DNA of 64,000 nt from Halpernia humi (GTDB lineage Bacteria; Bacteroidota; Bacteroidia; Flavobacteriales; Weeksellaceae): the NCBI RefSeq assembly GCF_900108025.1, contig NZ_FNUS01000001.1:186001-250000 (forward strand). The letters run 5' to 3'. The translations under genes were made by a program, and so were the position numbers. Of this stretch, positions 15,497 to 25,238 are shown piece by piece. The number at the start of each line of letters is the position of its first letter. The first letter of the stretch is position 1. The notes beneath the pieces are model-generated. The model was not told the DNA's origin and searched no databases. It worked only from the letters and a program-made list of their open reading frames with translations.

Positions 15497-16531
15497 ATGA
15501 TTTACCATGATGAAACGCAGTTGCAAAGAATCTGCATCAATTTTGTAGGAAACCAAACGCAGCAAGAAAGCCTCGTTACTTCTGAAACGGAAACTTTTTT
15601 AGATGATGAGATGAAAAATCTGCTGAAAGACTATTTTCTAAAATCCTTTAAACCAGAAATTTTATTTGAATTTTTTCACCAAAATAGTTTAGATCAAAAT
15701 GAAGTTTTCACTTTGGTTTCTGAAATATTTGAGCAACCAGAATTGCTAGAAAATCAGTCGAAAAAATTAGCGAAATTGCTGTTTGATGTCTCCATAAATC
15801 CGCGCACAAAAGGCGGTGAATTTTATGTTTGCTATTTCACAGATTGCGTTTTAAAAGGAGAAAGATATGATGCGGTTGGCTTATTCAAATCTGAAAATAA
15901 AGATACTTTTATGCAAGTTTCGCCGTCAGATGCAAGTTTCAAATTAGAAACAGCAAAAGGTATAAATTTGAATAAAGTAGATAAAGGTTGTATCATTTTT
16001 AATTCGAAAAAAGAAGAAGGCTACATTATTTCTGTGATAGACGGAACGAGTAGAGCAGAAACCAGTTATTGGATGGACGATTTTCTTCAACTTAAACAAA
16101 AGCAAGACGATTATTTTGATACGCAAGAAACATTGACGGTTTATAAAGATTTCATCACCAAGCAATTGCCACAAGAATTTGAAATTAGCAAAGCCGACCA
16201 AGCAGAATTTCTAAACAATTCTATCAATTTTTTTAAAGAAAAAAAACAGTTTGATTTTGAAGAATTTAGCAAAGAAGTGTTGAAAGATAATGAAGTGATA
16301 GAAAGTTTTAGTAATTATAAAACCGATTATGAGCAAGAAATGCAAGTGTCTATTTCAGAAGATTTTGCCATCAATAATGCCGCGGTAAAAAAGCAAAATA
16401 GCAGTTATAAAAGTGTGATAAAATTAGATAAAAATTTTCATATTTATGTGCACGGCGATAGAAAACTCATCCAACAAGGGCAAGACGAAAACGGAAAATT
16501 TTATATGCTTTATTTCGAAGAAGAGAAATAA
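15497..16531 (+). CDS. nucleoid-associated protein, NdpA/YejK-like
   Basis: 344 aa, without signal peptide or membrane span. It matches the 37-kDa nucleoid-associated protein family: a helical N terminus, the central GGEFYVCYFTDCVL and AVGLFKSENKDTFM strands (about 112-140), the KVDKGCIIFN stretch and a C-terminal basic segment (YKSVIKLDKNFHIYVHGDRKL). Family members bind DNA and associate with the nucleoid; the precise role in Bacteroidota is unknown. A TATTTTCG element ends 4 nt before the ATG (15485-15492), suggesting a leaderless message with a near-consensus -7 box. Confidence 0.85.
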   Translation: MIYHDETQLQRICINFVGNQTQQESLVTSETETFLDDEMKNLLKDYFLKSFKPEILFEFFHQNSLDQNEVFTLVSEIFEQPELLENQSKKLAKLLFDVSINPRTKGGEFYVCYFTDCVLKGERYDAVGLFKSENKDTFMQVSPSDASFKLETAKGINLNKVDKGCIIFNSKKEEGYIISVIDGTSRAETSYWMDDFLQLKQKQDDYFDTQETLTVYKDFITKQLPQEFEISKADQAEFLNNSINFFKEKKQFDFEEFSKEVLKDNEVIESFSNYKTDYEQEMQVSISEDFAINNAAVKKQNSSYKSVIKLDKNFHIYVHGDRKLIQQGQDENGKFYMLYFEEEK

Positions 16532-16568
16532 TTAAGAATAAATACTTTAAACTAATAAATTCTTAGAA

Positions 16569-17303
16569 ATGCCGGAAGGGCCAACTATAAAGTTTTTCGC
16601 TCAAAAATTACAGAAATTTGTGGGCAAAAAAGTCACCGAAGCGTCTGGCTATGGTGAAATGGACAAATCGAAAATAGAAGTTCTTAAATTAGAAAACATC
16701 GAGACTTTTGGTAAAAATCTAATTTTTGTGTTTAAAGATTTCTTTGTAACGGCACATTTTGGTCTTTTTGGAAGTATGCTCATTAATGAAAGAAAACAAG
16801 TAAACGCCAGTTTTGCGCTACATTTTGCAGACGAAGAAATAAATTTTTATGTAACCCGAACCAAATTGTATGAGGGAAAACCACGAGATATTTTCAATTT
16901 TAAAACCGATATTTTAAAACCAGAATTCGATCAGGAGTTGGTTTTAAAAACTTTGCAAAATACATTTTCAAACAAAGAAATTGGCGATGTTTTGATGGAT
17001 CAAAGTATTTTTACCGGTGTCGGAAATATCATTAGAGTTGAGGTTTTGTATCGTTCAAAAATTCATCCTGAAAGTATAGTTGAAAAAATTCCTGTTAAAA
17101 AACTAAAAGAATTAATAGAAATTTGCGCCCTTTATGGCGAAGAATTTTTAAACCAAATGGCGACAAATACTGTAAAAAGTGATGCTTTAATTTATGGCAA
17201 AAAAATATGCCCAATTCATAAAACCGACTTGGAAATATACATTTTGGGAAAAGTGAAACGCAAAACGTATTGCTGCGAAATCTGCCAAAAATTATATAAA
17301 TAA
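16569..17303 (+). CDS. nei: Fpg/Nei-family DNA glycosylase
   Basis: 244 aa beginning MPEGPT, so the catalytic Pro2 and Glu3 of bifunctional glycosylase/AP lyases are in place. The helix-two-turn-helix region surrounds FTGVGNIIRVEVLYRS (about 155-170). The C terminus has a zinc-finger pattern with Cys/His pairs (CPIH near 216, then CCEIC near 236-240). It excises oxidised bases. Nei is preferred over Fpg from the sequence after MPEG, but the distinction needs alignment. It starts 37 nt after the ndpA-like gene. Confidence 0.88.
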   Translation: MPEGPTIKFFAQKLQKFVGKKVTEASGYGEMDKSKIEVLKLENIETFGKNLIFVFKDFFVTAHFGLFGSMLINERKQVNASFALHFADEEINFYVTRTKLYEGKPRDIFNFKTDILKPEFDQELVLKTLQNTFSNKEIGDVLMDQSIFTGVGNIIRVEVLYRSKIHPESIVEKIPVKKLKELIEICALYGEEFLNQMATNTVKSDALIYGKKICPIHKTDLEIYILGKVKRKTYCCEICQKLYK

Positions 17304-17333
17304 AAAATCCTGTCGCAAAACAGGATTTTTTTT
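17302..17333. terminator. bidirectional terminator between nei and cysK
   Basis: AATCCTGT (17306-17313) pairs with ACAGGATT (17320-17327), flanked by an A-run and a T-run, so it can serve both converging genes. Confidence 0.85.
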
Positions 17334-17336
17334 GGT

Positions 17337-18266
17337 TTAATATTTAAAAACATTTTCTTCAAAAAGACCGTCAACCGACCAATATCGTTCGCCAGTGTCA
17401 TAATTAAAAGTCAATATTTTGGAGCCTTTCGGTATTTCGCTTAGTTTTTTATTAATTGCAGCTAGTGAAGATCCTGTAGAAATTCCAGCCAAAATGCCTT
17501 CTTCGCTCGCTAATCTTCTCGTAAATTGAAATGCTTCATCTTTTTCAACTGAAATGGTGCCATCTAAAATATTTGTATGTAAATTTTTTGGAACAAAACC
17601 CGCCCCAATTCCTTGCAAAGGATGTGGCCCAGGATTACCACCAGAAATTACTGGCGAGTCTTTTGGTTCTACCGCAAAACTTTTAATATTTGGAAATTTT
17701 TCTTTCAAAACTTCGGTTACACCTGTTATATGGCCGCCAGTTCCTACACCTGTAATGTAATAATCAAAGCCTTCTGGGAAATCGTTTAGAATTTCTTGGG
17801 CTGTTGTTTTTGCGTGAATTTCGGGGTTTGCACTATTTTCAAACTGTTGCGGGATCCAAGAATTATCGATTTCTTTAGCCATTTCTAGTGCTTTTGCAAT
17901 TGCGCCAGAAGTTCCTTTTTCTTTTGGAGTTAGTTCAAAAGCGGCGCCATAAGAACTCATTAGTTTTCGTCTTTCTACACTCATACTTTCTGGCATTACG
18001 AGGACTAATTTGTAGCCTTTCACGGCGCAAACCATTGCTAAACCAACGCCTGTATTTCCAGAAGTGGGCTCAATAATGAGTGTTTCTTTATTAATTTTTC
18101 CTTCTTTTTCGGCTTTTTCAATCATTGCCAAAGCAATTCTATCTTTAATGCTACCGCCAGGGTTTTGCTTTTCTAATTTCATCCAAACTTCGTGCTCGGG
18201 AAAGATTTTACTGAGTTTCACCATGGGCGTATTGCCAATGGCTTCTAATATATTATTCAGTTTCAT
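17337..18266 (-). CDS. cysK: cysteine synthase (O-acetylserine sulfhydrylase)
   Basis: 309 aa PLP enzyme that makes cysteine from O-acetylserine and sulfide. The PLP lysine is Lys41 in NPGGSIKDR; the substrate loop TSGNTG is at 68-73; the phosphate-binding GVGTGGH and the late STGSS loop are present. Length and motifs fit CysK/CysM. It lies downstream of a serine acetyltransferase gene on the same strand with a 93-bp gap, so the two successive steps of cysteine synthesis are neighbours and probably co-transcribed. Confidence 0.93.
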   Translation of the reverse strand: MKLNNILEAIGNTPMVKLSKIFPEHEVWMKLEKQNPGGSIKDRIALAMIEKAEKEGKINKETLIIEPTSGNTGVGLAMVCAVKGYKLVLVMPESMSVERRKLMSSYGAAFELTPKEKGTSGAIAKALEMAKEIDNSWIPQQFENSANPEIHAKTTAQEILNDFPEGFDYYITGVGTGGHITGVTEVLKEKFPNIKSFAVEPKDSPVISGGNPGPHPLQGIGAGFVPKNLHTNILDGTISVEKDEAFQFTRRLASEEGILAGISTGSSLAAINKKLSEIPKGSKILTFNYDTGERYWSVDGLFEENVFKY

Positions 18267-18359
18267 GTGCTAAAATTTTTGTAGTTCTGCGCAGGTTTTC
18301 TACGTTTTTTATTTTTGAGACAAACTGTTTTTCAAAAATCGCGCCGTAAAATACTTTTT

Positions 18360-19175
18360 TTAAATACTGAAAATAATGGGTTCATTTTCAGGGAATTTAT
18401 TTTTTACAGTCACTTGGCCTTTGTGGTAAACGATGGAATTTGCGGCGACACTATCGGTAATCCAAACATTTCCACCAATGATAGAATTTTCGCCTATGGT
18501 GGTTTCTCCACCAAGAATTGTGGCGTTTGCATAAATTACCACATTATCTTCGATTGTTGGATGTCGTTTAATATTTTGCAAATTTTTAGCAACATAAAGC
18601 GCTCCCAAAGTTACACCTTGATAAATTTTGACATTATTACCGATTTCAGCGGTTTCGCCAATAACAATTCCGGTGCCGTGATCTATGAAAAAATTTGCGG
18701 CAATTTTTGCTCCAGGATGAATATCAATGCCAGTTTTGCTGTGTGCAAATTCCGTCCAAATTCTTGGGATAAGAGGAATTTTATTTTTATAAAGTTCATG
18801 CGCAAATCTGTAAACAGCGATGGCAAAAAATCCTGGATAAGAAAACATAACCTCTTCTTCGCTTTGTGCGGCGGGATCATTTTTTGCGATTATTTTTGCA
18901 TCATTTTCTAATGTTTCATAAATTTTTGGAAAGCTTTCAAAAAATTGTTCGGTTTTGAGGCTTTCGCTCTCTTCAGTTACAGAAAATAATATGGTTTGAA
19001 ACTCATTTTTAAAATCATCTAAACGTGCTTTTATATTTTCATAATTAGAACATCTTTGGTATTCTAGAAAAAATATAAACCGGAATAATCGATCTATAAA
19101 ACTTTCAATTTTTTGTTTGTCTATATCAAATTTCCTGTTAGAATAGCCTTTGTGCAAACGATCAGCAAAACTCAT
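18360..19175 (-). CDS. cysE: serine O-acetyltransferase
   Basis: 271 aa. A helical N-terminal domain (about 1-130) is followed by a left-handed beta-helix of hexapeptide repeats, with the catalytic segment DIHPGAKIAANFFIDHGTGIVIGE and the GVTLG turn. It makes O-acetylserine for CysK, whose gene follows. The N terminus is longer than in E. coli CysE, as in EpsC-type enzymes of Bacteroidota. A -7 element (TAAATTTG on this strand) lies 18 nt upstream of the start codon. Confidence 0.9.
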   Translation of the reverse strand: MSFADRLHKGYSNRKFDIDKQKIESFIDRLFRFIFFLEYQRCSNYENIKARLDDFKNEFQTILFSVTEESESLKTEQFFESFPKIYETLENDAKIIAKNDPAAQSEEEVMFSYPGFFAIAVYRFAHELYKNKIPLIPRIWTEFAHSKTGIDIHPGAKIAANFFIDHGTGIVIGETAEIGNNVKIYQGVTLGALYVAKNLQNIKRHPTIEDNVVIYANATILGGETTIGENSIIGGNVWITDSVAANSIVYHKGQVTVKNKFPENEPIIFSI

Positions 19176-19193
19176 AGTGCTTTTTATTTAATA

Positions 19194-19201
19194 CAAATTT
19201 A
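19194..19201 (-). promoter_or_regulatory. -7 promoter element of cysE-cysK
   Basis: CAAATTTA on the + strand is TAAATTTG on the minus strand, 18 bp before the cysE start. No correctly spaced TTG was found, so only the -7 half is supported. Confidence 0.45.
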
Positions 19202-19316
19202 GTGAAGATTACGGAGGTTTTATCTTGATGTAAGTTAATAAATTGGTAAAAAAATTATAAATTTAAAAAAGCAGCCTTTTTTTTGAATATTTAATAAAAC
19301 TTTAAGAATTACAAAA

Positions 19317-19347
19317 TTGCTCAAAACTATTACATTTCGTAAATTTG
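19317..19347 (+). promoter_or_regulatory. promoter of mdh
   Basis: TTG (19317-19319), 20-bp spacer, TAAATTTG (19340-19347): a full Bacteroidota-type promoter. Transcription starting near 19352 would give a leader of about 118 nt before the mdh start; no conserved structure was recognised in that leader. Confidence 0.7.
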
Positions 19348-19469
19348 AACATTGTTAAACAAAGTATTTTATTACATAAAATAATTAAAATCAGAAGTTA
19401 AAACAACAAAGAAACTTAGTTTTGAAAATATCCTTTTCATAGAATCAATAAATTATTAAAAATATAAAT

Positions 19470-20396
19470 ATGAAAGTTACCGTAGTTGGCGCAGGAGCAG
19501 TGGGCGCAAGTTGTGCAGAATATATTGCAATGAAAAACTTTTCTTCAGAAGTTGTTCTTGTGGATATCAAAGAAGGTTTTGCGGAAGGCAAAGCGATGGA
19601 TTTGATGCAGACCGCATCTTTGAATGGCTTTGATACCAAAATTACTGGTACAACGGGCGATTATTCTAAAACGGCAGGTTCTAAAGTAGCAGTAATCACT
19701 TCTGGAATTCCGAGAAAACCAGGAATGACGCGCGAAGAACTAATCGGAATAAATGCAGGAATTGTAAAAGATGTGACTGAAAATTTGGTGAAACACTCGC
19801 CTGATGTTATCATTATAGTGGTTTCTAACCCGATGGATACGATGGCTTATTTGGTTCACAAAACTTCTGGTTTGCCAAAAGAACGCATAATCGGAATGGG
19901 AGGTGCGCTTGATTCTGCTCGTTTTAAATACAGATTAGCCGAAGCATTAGATTGCCCAATTTCTGACGTAGATGGAATGGTAATCGCGGCTCACAGTGAT
20001 ACGGGAATGTTGCCTTTGCTAAGTAAAGCAACGAGAAATGGTGTTTCTGTTTCTGAATTTTTAGATGAAGAAAAACAAAATACTTTAGCCGAAGCTACGA
20101 AAGTTGGTGGGGCTACTTTAACAAAATTATTAGGCACTTCTGCTTGGTATGCTCCTGGCGCAGCGGTTTCAATGTTGGTGCAATCCATCGTTTGCGACCA
20201 GAAAAAAATGGTGCCGTGTTCTGTAATGTTGGATGGCGAATATGGTGAAAGCGATATTTGTCTTGGCGTTCCATGTATCATCGGGAAAAATGGCGTTGAA
20301 AAAATTGTAAATATATCATTAACTGACGCAGAAAAGGAAAAATTTGCAACGGCTGCAAAAGCAGTGAGAGATGTGAATGGTGATCTAAAATTCTAG
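19470..20396 (+). CDS. mdh: malate dehydrogenase
   Basis: 308 aa NAD-dependent enzyme of the TCA cycle. The NAD-binding loop is GAGAVG at 7-12; substrate arginines lie in the PRKPGMTR loop (Arg82, Arg88), where Arg82 rather than Gln marks malate over lactate; the catalytic His175 is in VIAAHSDTGM with Asp148 as partner. It is the lactate-dehydrogenase-like, short malate dehydrogenase type. It is monocistronic, with its own promoter and a strong terminator. Confidence 0.95.
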   Translation: MKVTVVGAGAVGASCAEYIAMKNFSSEVVLVDIKEGFAEGKAMDLMQTASLNGFDTKITGTTGDYSKTAGSKVAVITSGIPRKPGMTREELIGINAGIVKDVTENLVKHSPDVIIIVVSNPMDTMAYLVHKTSGLPKERIIGMGGALDSARFKYRLAEALDCPISDVDGMVIAAHSDTGMLPLLSKATRNGVSVSEFLDEEKQNTLAEATKVGGATLTKLLGTSAWYAPGAAVSMLVQSIVCDQKKMVPCSVMLDGEYGESDICLGVPCIIGKNGVEKIVNISLTDAEKEKFATAAKAVRDVNGDLKF

Positions 20397-20420
20397 TTAG
20401 AATTCTTTTTTGACACAATA

Positions 20421-20453
20421 AAAAAAACGCATCTTTTTGAGATGCGTTTTTTT
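20421..20453. terminator. bidirectional terminator after mdh
   Basis: AACGCATCT (20426-20434) pairs with AGATGCGTT (20440-20448), with an A-run before and a T-run after. The converging peptidase gene ends 63 bp further on. Confidence 0.85.
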
Positions 20454-20515
20454 GTTTAAATCAATATTTTAAGTTTAGTATTAAATTTTTTTTACAATTT
20501 AAAGAATTTTTAAAA

Positions 20516-22741
20516 TTATTTTAAGGCTGCTGCTTTTAAATAATTTGCCAGTTTTGTGATGGCTTTTGCATCCGCATAAATTTGATCTTGTGCTTCTTGC
20601 CATTTTCTTTGCTCTATTGCCTCGCGAATGCCGGGTAATGTTTTTACACCATAACCAGTGTAAAATCCTGGCGCATAAATGCTGTGTTTATACCAAGGAC
20701 GACGCGGTAAACCTGTTTCTGTAAGCAATTGCTGTTCTGCTTGGTAAAGCAATTGGTTAAAAGCAATACTGTTGCCACCGTTTTTATTTATTTTGTCTTG
20801 AAAAATAACTTTTAAATGATCTGCGCTATTTTTTAAATCTTCCAAAGCATTTTGTAAAGGCGAAAAATCCAAATATGGCACTTCCGATTTTGCAGTTGGG
20901 CTTATTAAATTCTTTTTAGGATCTTCACCTACAGCAAAATAATTTAATTTTATCATTTTGTTTTTAATGTTTGTGCTTTCTCTTTCATTTTTTATTAGGC
21001 TTTGTAATTCTTCATTATAACCATTAATTGTACTGTATAAATGCGTGAAATCAAATGGTAAAATATCGGCTTGCGACATTCTTAAAACGGCTCTTCCTGC
21101 AGTTTTTGATAGTGCAACACCATAATGAAAACCGGGATCTTTAAAAGTGGAAAAATCATAAAAAGAATCATAAATAGAGTGGTACTCGCCACCACTTCCT
21201 TCACCGCCAAAGCCTAAATTTAGAGATGGAATTCCGGCGTGTTGTATAAACGAAGAATAATCAGATCCCGAACCCATTGCATCTAATTTAAAATTATTTT
21301 CATTGATAATTTTTTCTCGTCCGTCTGTGCTGTTTTCAGAAAGAGCATCTTTTGCTTTTCTTCTTTCAAAAATGCTGACATTGGTTTGCGGATCTATTAC
21401 ATTTTTTACGATTCCATCCATTAATGGTTCCAAAGCGTGTGAGCCTTCAGCATAAATAAATCCTCGTTCGTTGCCATCTGTATTAATATAAATGACTGCT
21501 TTTTCTTGCAATTCTTTCTGATGCGTTTCTACCCATTCCGTGGAACCTAGCAAACCTGGTTCTTCGCCATCCCACGAACAATAAACCAAAGTTCTGTCTG
21601 GTTTCCAACCTGTTTTCATTAGTTCTGTGATAGATTTTGCTTCTTCCAACATTGCTGCTTGACCGCTAATTGGGTCGGATGCGCCGTTTACCCAAGCATC
21701 TTGGTGATTTCCTCTTATGACCCATTCGTCTGGATATTTTGCACCTTTTATTTTTGCAATAACATCATAGCAAGGAACAATATCCCAGTTGAAAGCCAAT
21801 TTTAAATGCACTTTTGTTTTTCCTGGTCCGATGTGATATGCAAATGGAAGTCCGCCTTGCCAATTGGCAGGAACATTTGGTCCGTCAAGTGCTTCTAGCA
21901 ATGGTTTTGCATCGTGGTAACTTATTGGTAAAACTGGAATTTTTAAAATATTTAAGGCTTCCGATTTCTCTATTCTTTTTGCATCTTTAGTTGCGCCAAT
22001 TCCTGGCGTTAACGGATCTCCCGGATTTATAACCATATCCATTATAGAACCTCTTTGCACGCCATATTCATTTTTAAAAGGGCCTTTTGGATAAACATCA
22101 CCTGCAAAATATCCATCATCCATCGGGTCGCTGTAAATGATACAGCCAATTGCGCCGTGTTCTTGTGCCACTTTTGGTTTTGTGCCGCGCCAACTATGGC
22201 CATATTTTGCAATCACGATTTTTCCTTTGACAGAAATCCCCATTTGGTCTAAAATTTTGTAATCATCTGGTAAACCGTAATTTACGAAAACCAAATCGGC
22301 GGTTACATCTCCGTCTGCGCTATAAGCATTGTAAGTTGGTAATTGGCCAGATTGACCGCTTGTGGGATCTTCTTTCAGCGCGGGTTCTTTTAGAATTGCT
22401 TTGTAAGAAGTGGGCGAAACCATTTCTAAAACCCTGGTTTTTGGTGTTGGGAATAGCACATAAAAAGTTTCAATTTGGGCGTCCCAACCCCATTTTTTAT
22501 AAAGTGAAAGAATGTATTCGGCGTTTTCTTTACTTCCGGGCGAACCGATGTGATGCGGTTTTGCGGAAAGTAATTTTACAGTAGCACCAACATTTTCGGC
22601 GCTTAAATTTTTATCAAAGGATGATTCTAAAGATAATTGGGTCGCAGCATCTTTTTCATTAAAACCAAATATATTCTTGGTTTGCGAATATGAAAAATTA
22701 AAGACAGAAAGCAGTAGGATTGGAAATAGTTTTTTTAGCAT
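20516..22741 (-). CDS. secreted M28-family metallopeptidase, glutamate carboxypeptidase II-like
   Basis: 741 aa with a signal peptide ending near residue 20. Domain order is that of the transferrin-receptor/GCPII group: a protease-associated insert (about 130-300), the zinc peptidase core and a C-terminal helical dimerisation domain (about 600-735). Zinc ligands and catalytic residues are visible: His346 (GNHQDAW), Asp356, Glu393 as general base with Glu394 as ligand (SWDGEEPG), and the late His in GGEYHSIYD. The His346-Asp356 spacing equals that in GCPII. It probably trims acidic dipeptides or peptides in the periplasm. Confidence 0.92.
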   Translation of the reverse strand: MLKKLFPILLLSVFNFSYSQTKNIFGFNEKDAATQLSLESSFDKNLSAENVGATVKLLSAKPHHIGSPGSKENAEYILSLYKKWGWDAQIETFYVLFPTPKTRVLEMVSPTSYKAILKEPALKEDPTSGQSGQLPTYNAYSADGDVTADLVFVNYGLPDDYKILDQMGISVKGKIVIAKYGHSWRGTKPKVAQEHGAIGCIIYSDPMDDGYFAGDVYPKGPFKNEYGVQRGSIMDMVINPGDPLTPGIGATKDAKRIEKSEALNILKIPVLPISYHDAKPLLEALDGPNVPANWQGGLPFAYHIGPGKTKVHLKLAFNWDIVPCYDVIAKIKGAKYPDEWVIRGNHQDAWVNGASDPISGQAAMLEEAKSITELMKTGWKPDRTLVYCSWDGEEPGLLGSTEWVETHQKELQEKAVIYINTDGNERGFIYAEGSHALEPLMDGIVKNVIDPQTNVSIFERRKAKDALSENSTDGREKIINENNFKLDAMGSGSDYSSFIQHAGIPSLNLGFGGEGSGGEYHSIYDSFYDFSTFKDPGFHYGVALSKTAGRAVLRMSQADILPFDFTHLYSTINGYNEELQSLIKNERESTNIKNKMIKLNYFAVGEDPKKNLISPTAKSEVPYLDFSPLQNALEDLKNSADHLKVIFQDKINKNGGNSIAFNQLLYQAEQQLLTETGLPRRPWYKHSIYAPGFYTGYGVKTLPGIREAIEQRKWQEAQDQIYADAKAITKLANYLKAAALK

Positions 22742-22878
22742 TTTTTAGTTTTTTTGCAGTTAAAAAAATAATTTAGAAATGTTTCTTTTTAATTATTAAT
22801 AAATGTATAAAGAATTTATCAAAAAGTGATTAAGCAATAAGTATTTTAAACGAATATTTATTTCTAATGGCTTTATTA

Positions 22879-24363
22879 TCAAAGTAATTCGCGCGCATTT
22901 TTAATAATTTCATCAGAATAATTATACATTTCTAAAATTTTGATGGCATTTGTTTTTTGGCTAATACCTTTATTTAAAATATAGGGAAATGAGATTTTAT
23001 TTAAAGTAATATCTTCATCAAAATAATACAATTCAAAATTATTTGCCTCTAAAAATTGTGCAATTTCTAAATCGTGTGTGGTGATAACGACGAGGTTTTT
23101 TTCGTCTTTATTTAATGCAGAAAGCACGGCTTTGCTGATGGCGATTCTCTCTTTTGTGTTTGTTCCGCTGAAAATTTCATCAATTAAAATTAGAGCAAAA
23201 GTGTCTCTTTTTTCTAGAAAAGTTTTTATTCGCATTACTTCTTCTAAATAATAACTTTTATTTTCTTCAATATTATCTTGAATAGAAATAGACGTTAATA
23301 TTTGCATTTTTGGGCACTCAAAAGAGTCGGCAAAACACAAGTTAAAATTTTGTGCAAAAAGAGAATTAATCGTCATACAACGCATAAATGTTGTTTTCCC
23401 CGACATATTAGAACCCGTTAAAACCAAACTTTTATCAGAAATCATCAAGTTATTTTTCACACAATTATCTATAAAAGGGTGGTAAATATTTTCGGTTTTT
23501 ATTTCTTTTTTATTGATGAAAATGGGCTCGCAAGTTTTGTAATTTAATTTTATTTCAGAAATGGTTATTGCCGTGTCTATTTTGCCAATAAATTTTACCA
23601 ATTTTAAAAGATCTTCTTTTGAATCTTTCAGGATTTTTACTTTTTTTCTGAAACCAAAGATTTCAGTATTAAATGAAATGCGGTAAAATTCTATAGCCGA
23701 CCAAATTACAAGTAAATACTCATTTTTTACCAAGGCTTGTTCGACTTCGCTGAAACCGATAATTTTGCTTAGTTTATTAATATTAATAAAATTAAATTCT
23801 TCTGTAAATTGCGAAAATTTAGAAATATTATTAGCGGTTTTAATGCTTGCACTTAATCGCGAAATCACCAATTTATAATATTGTACGTAAGCTTTGTTGT
23901 TGTAGTGGTAATAAAAATTAATGAAAAATAAGGGTATTAAAAACACCAAAACTTTTGGAACAAAAAAACTAGAAATCACAATCATAGTCAAAGCAAGTGT
24001 TGCTAATCTTGCATAATTGTAATAGCGTTCATTCACAGAAATGTCTTCCGAAATAAGGTCTATTAAATGGTAATCTTTATCTTGGTTTAGTTTTGATAAT
24101 TGCTTGGCAACCTGGTTTTTTTCAATGTCATTTTTTGCAAAATAATCTACATATTTAGTAAAATACTGATCGCTTTTATTTTCTAATAGTCTAAATTTTG
24201 AATAGAAATATTGCTGGCCAATTTTAGAAAAAGTTTGGTCTAGTTTAAAGAAAAGTAAATCCAGATTTAAGTCGTAAGCCGTTTTTTCGGAAAGAATTTG
24301 CAGATGATTTTCATCTTTTATGTAATTAAAATATTTTTCTACCGGACTTGTATCGTTTATCAT
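22879..24363 (-). CDS. MutS-related ATPase without mismatch-recognition domain
   Basis: 494 aa. The C-terminal half is a MutS ATPase: Walker A TGSNMSGKT, the signature region, Walker B LILIDEIFSGTN and the TTHD switch. The N-terminal half holds lever/core helices and a likely pair of membrane-like hydrophobic helices (LALTMIVISSFFVPKVLVFLIPLFFINF, about 125-152). The mismatch-recognition and connector domains of true MutS are missing, and there is no Smr domain as in MutS2. Short MutS-like ATPases of this kind are common in Bacteroidota and their role is unknown. The hydrophobic segment suggests membrane attachment. Confidence 0.85.
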   Translation of the reverse strand: MINDTSPVEKYFNYIKDENHLQILSEKTAYDLNLDLLFFKLDQTFSKIGQQYFYSKFRLLENKSDQYFTKYVDYFAKNDIEKNQVAKQLSKLNQDKDYHLIDLISEDISVNERYYNYARLATLALTMIVISSFFVPKVLVFLIPLFFINFYYHYNNKAYVQYYKLVISRLSASIKTANNISKFSQFTEEFNFININKLSKIIGFSEVEQALVKNEYLLVIWSAIEFYRISFNTEIFGFRKKVKILKDSKEDLLKLVKFIGKIDTAITISEIKLNYKTCEPIFINKKEIKTENIYHPFIDNCVKNNLMISDKSLVLTGSNMSGKTTFMRCMTINSLFAQNFNLCFADSFECPKMQILTSISIQDNIEENKSYYLEEVMRIKTFLEKRDTFALILIDEIFSGTNTKERIAISKAVLSALNKDEKNLVVITTHDLEIAQFLEANNFELYYFDEDITLNKISFPYILNKGISQKTNAIKILEMYNYSDEIIKNARELL

Positions 24364-24422
24364 TTTGGCGAAAATTATACTATTGAGAATTTAATTAAAA
24401 AAAAATAAAATTTATCCTTTTT

Positions 24423-25121
24423 TTACTCAAAATCTTTGTCGCTTATAAATTGGTTTACAATAAGTTCTTTCAAAATCGCAACTTGCTTAGAATCTCCTGA
24501 AATATAAGTTTGTTTGGTCTCATTGAGTAAATTTCCAAATTTTTTATAATCTTCATTTACAACTGTTTCAAAGGTGTTTTTGTTGGCATTCGCAACGGTT
24601 TCTTTTTTCGTTAAGAGATTGGTGCTTTTATCGTAGTACAAATAGGATATTTTACCATTGACGTAAGTGGCTTTTATTTTATTGTTTTTATCATCGGCAC
24701 TTGTTTCTATATATTCTAGTTTATATAATTCTGGATCAATATATTCTAAATCGTTCATAATATATTTTCGGTATTTTTTGTCTTTATATTCATCTTGATC
24801 GGCCAATTTTTTTTCGCCTCTCACCATTTCGTAGCCTTTTTTACCGTCATAAAAAGATTTGTAAACTGTTCTTCCTTGGTATTCTATTTCGAAACTGCCT
24901 TTGTTGGGCGCCATCTCTTTTGTAATCCAAAATACATCTCTACCGTCCATCGTTGTTGCCATTTTGGTATAAAGCGTTTTTACATTCATTAGCGCTTCTT
25001 TGCCTCCTTTTGCGGCAATAGATTTTTCAATAATAGCGATTGCTTTCGGGTCGGTTTTTTGAGAAAAAATTTGCACAGAAGTTAATAAGAAAAGGCTGAA
25101 AAGTGTCATTTTTAATTTCAT
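24423..25121 (-). CDS. secreted outer-membrane-lipoprotein-sorting-like protein
   Basis: 232 aa with a signal peptide (cleaved near IFSQ, about residue 20). The mature protein starts with a helix (AIAIIEKSIAAKGGKEALMNVKTL) followed by repeated antiparallel strands, the layout of the LolA/LolB-like fold seen in many Bacteroidota periplasmic proteins. Cargo and partner are unknown. It is divergent from pafA, with a shared 117-bp spacer. Confidence 0.7.
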   Translation of the reverse strand: MKLKMTLFSLFLLTSVQIFSQKTDPKAIAIIEKSIAAKGGKEALMNVKTLYTKMATTMDGRDVFWITKEMAPNKGSFEIEYQGRTVYKSFYDGKKGYEMVRGEKKLADQDEYKDKKYRKYIMNDLEYIDPELYKLEYIETSADDKNNKIKATYVNGKISYLYYDKSTNLLTKKETVANANKNTFETVVNEDYKKFGNLLNETKQTYISGDSKQVAILKELIVNQFISDKDFE

Positions 25122-25150
25122 TTTGTGGGATATTTTAATTTTTAGTTAAA

Positions 25151-25158
25151 CAAATATA
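25151..25158 (-). promoter_or_regulatory. -7 element of the LolA-like gene
   Basis: CAAATATA on the + strand is TATATTTG on the minus strand, 29 bp upstream of the start codon. A possible upstream partner is 24 bp away, at the long end of the usual spacing. Confidence 0.4.
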
Positions 25159-25203
25159 AACAACTATTAATAATGCTTTTCTCAAATTTTGAATATTTTC
25201 TCT

Positions 25204-25211
25204 TAAATTTG
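25204..25211 (+). promoter_or_regulatory. -7 element of pafA
   Basis: TAAATTTG, 27 bp before the pafA start. No TTG at proper spacing was found. Confidence 0.4.
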
Positions 25212-25238
25212 AAGTTGAATTTTAATTAAATAAAAAAA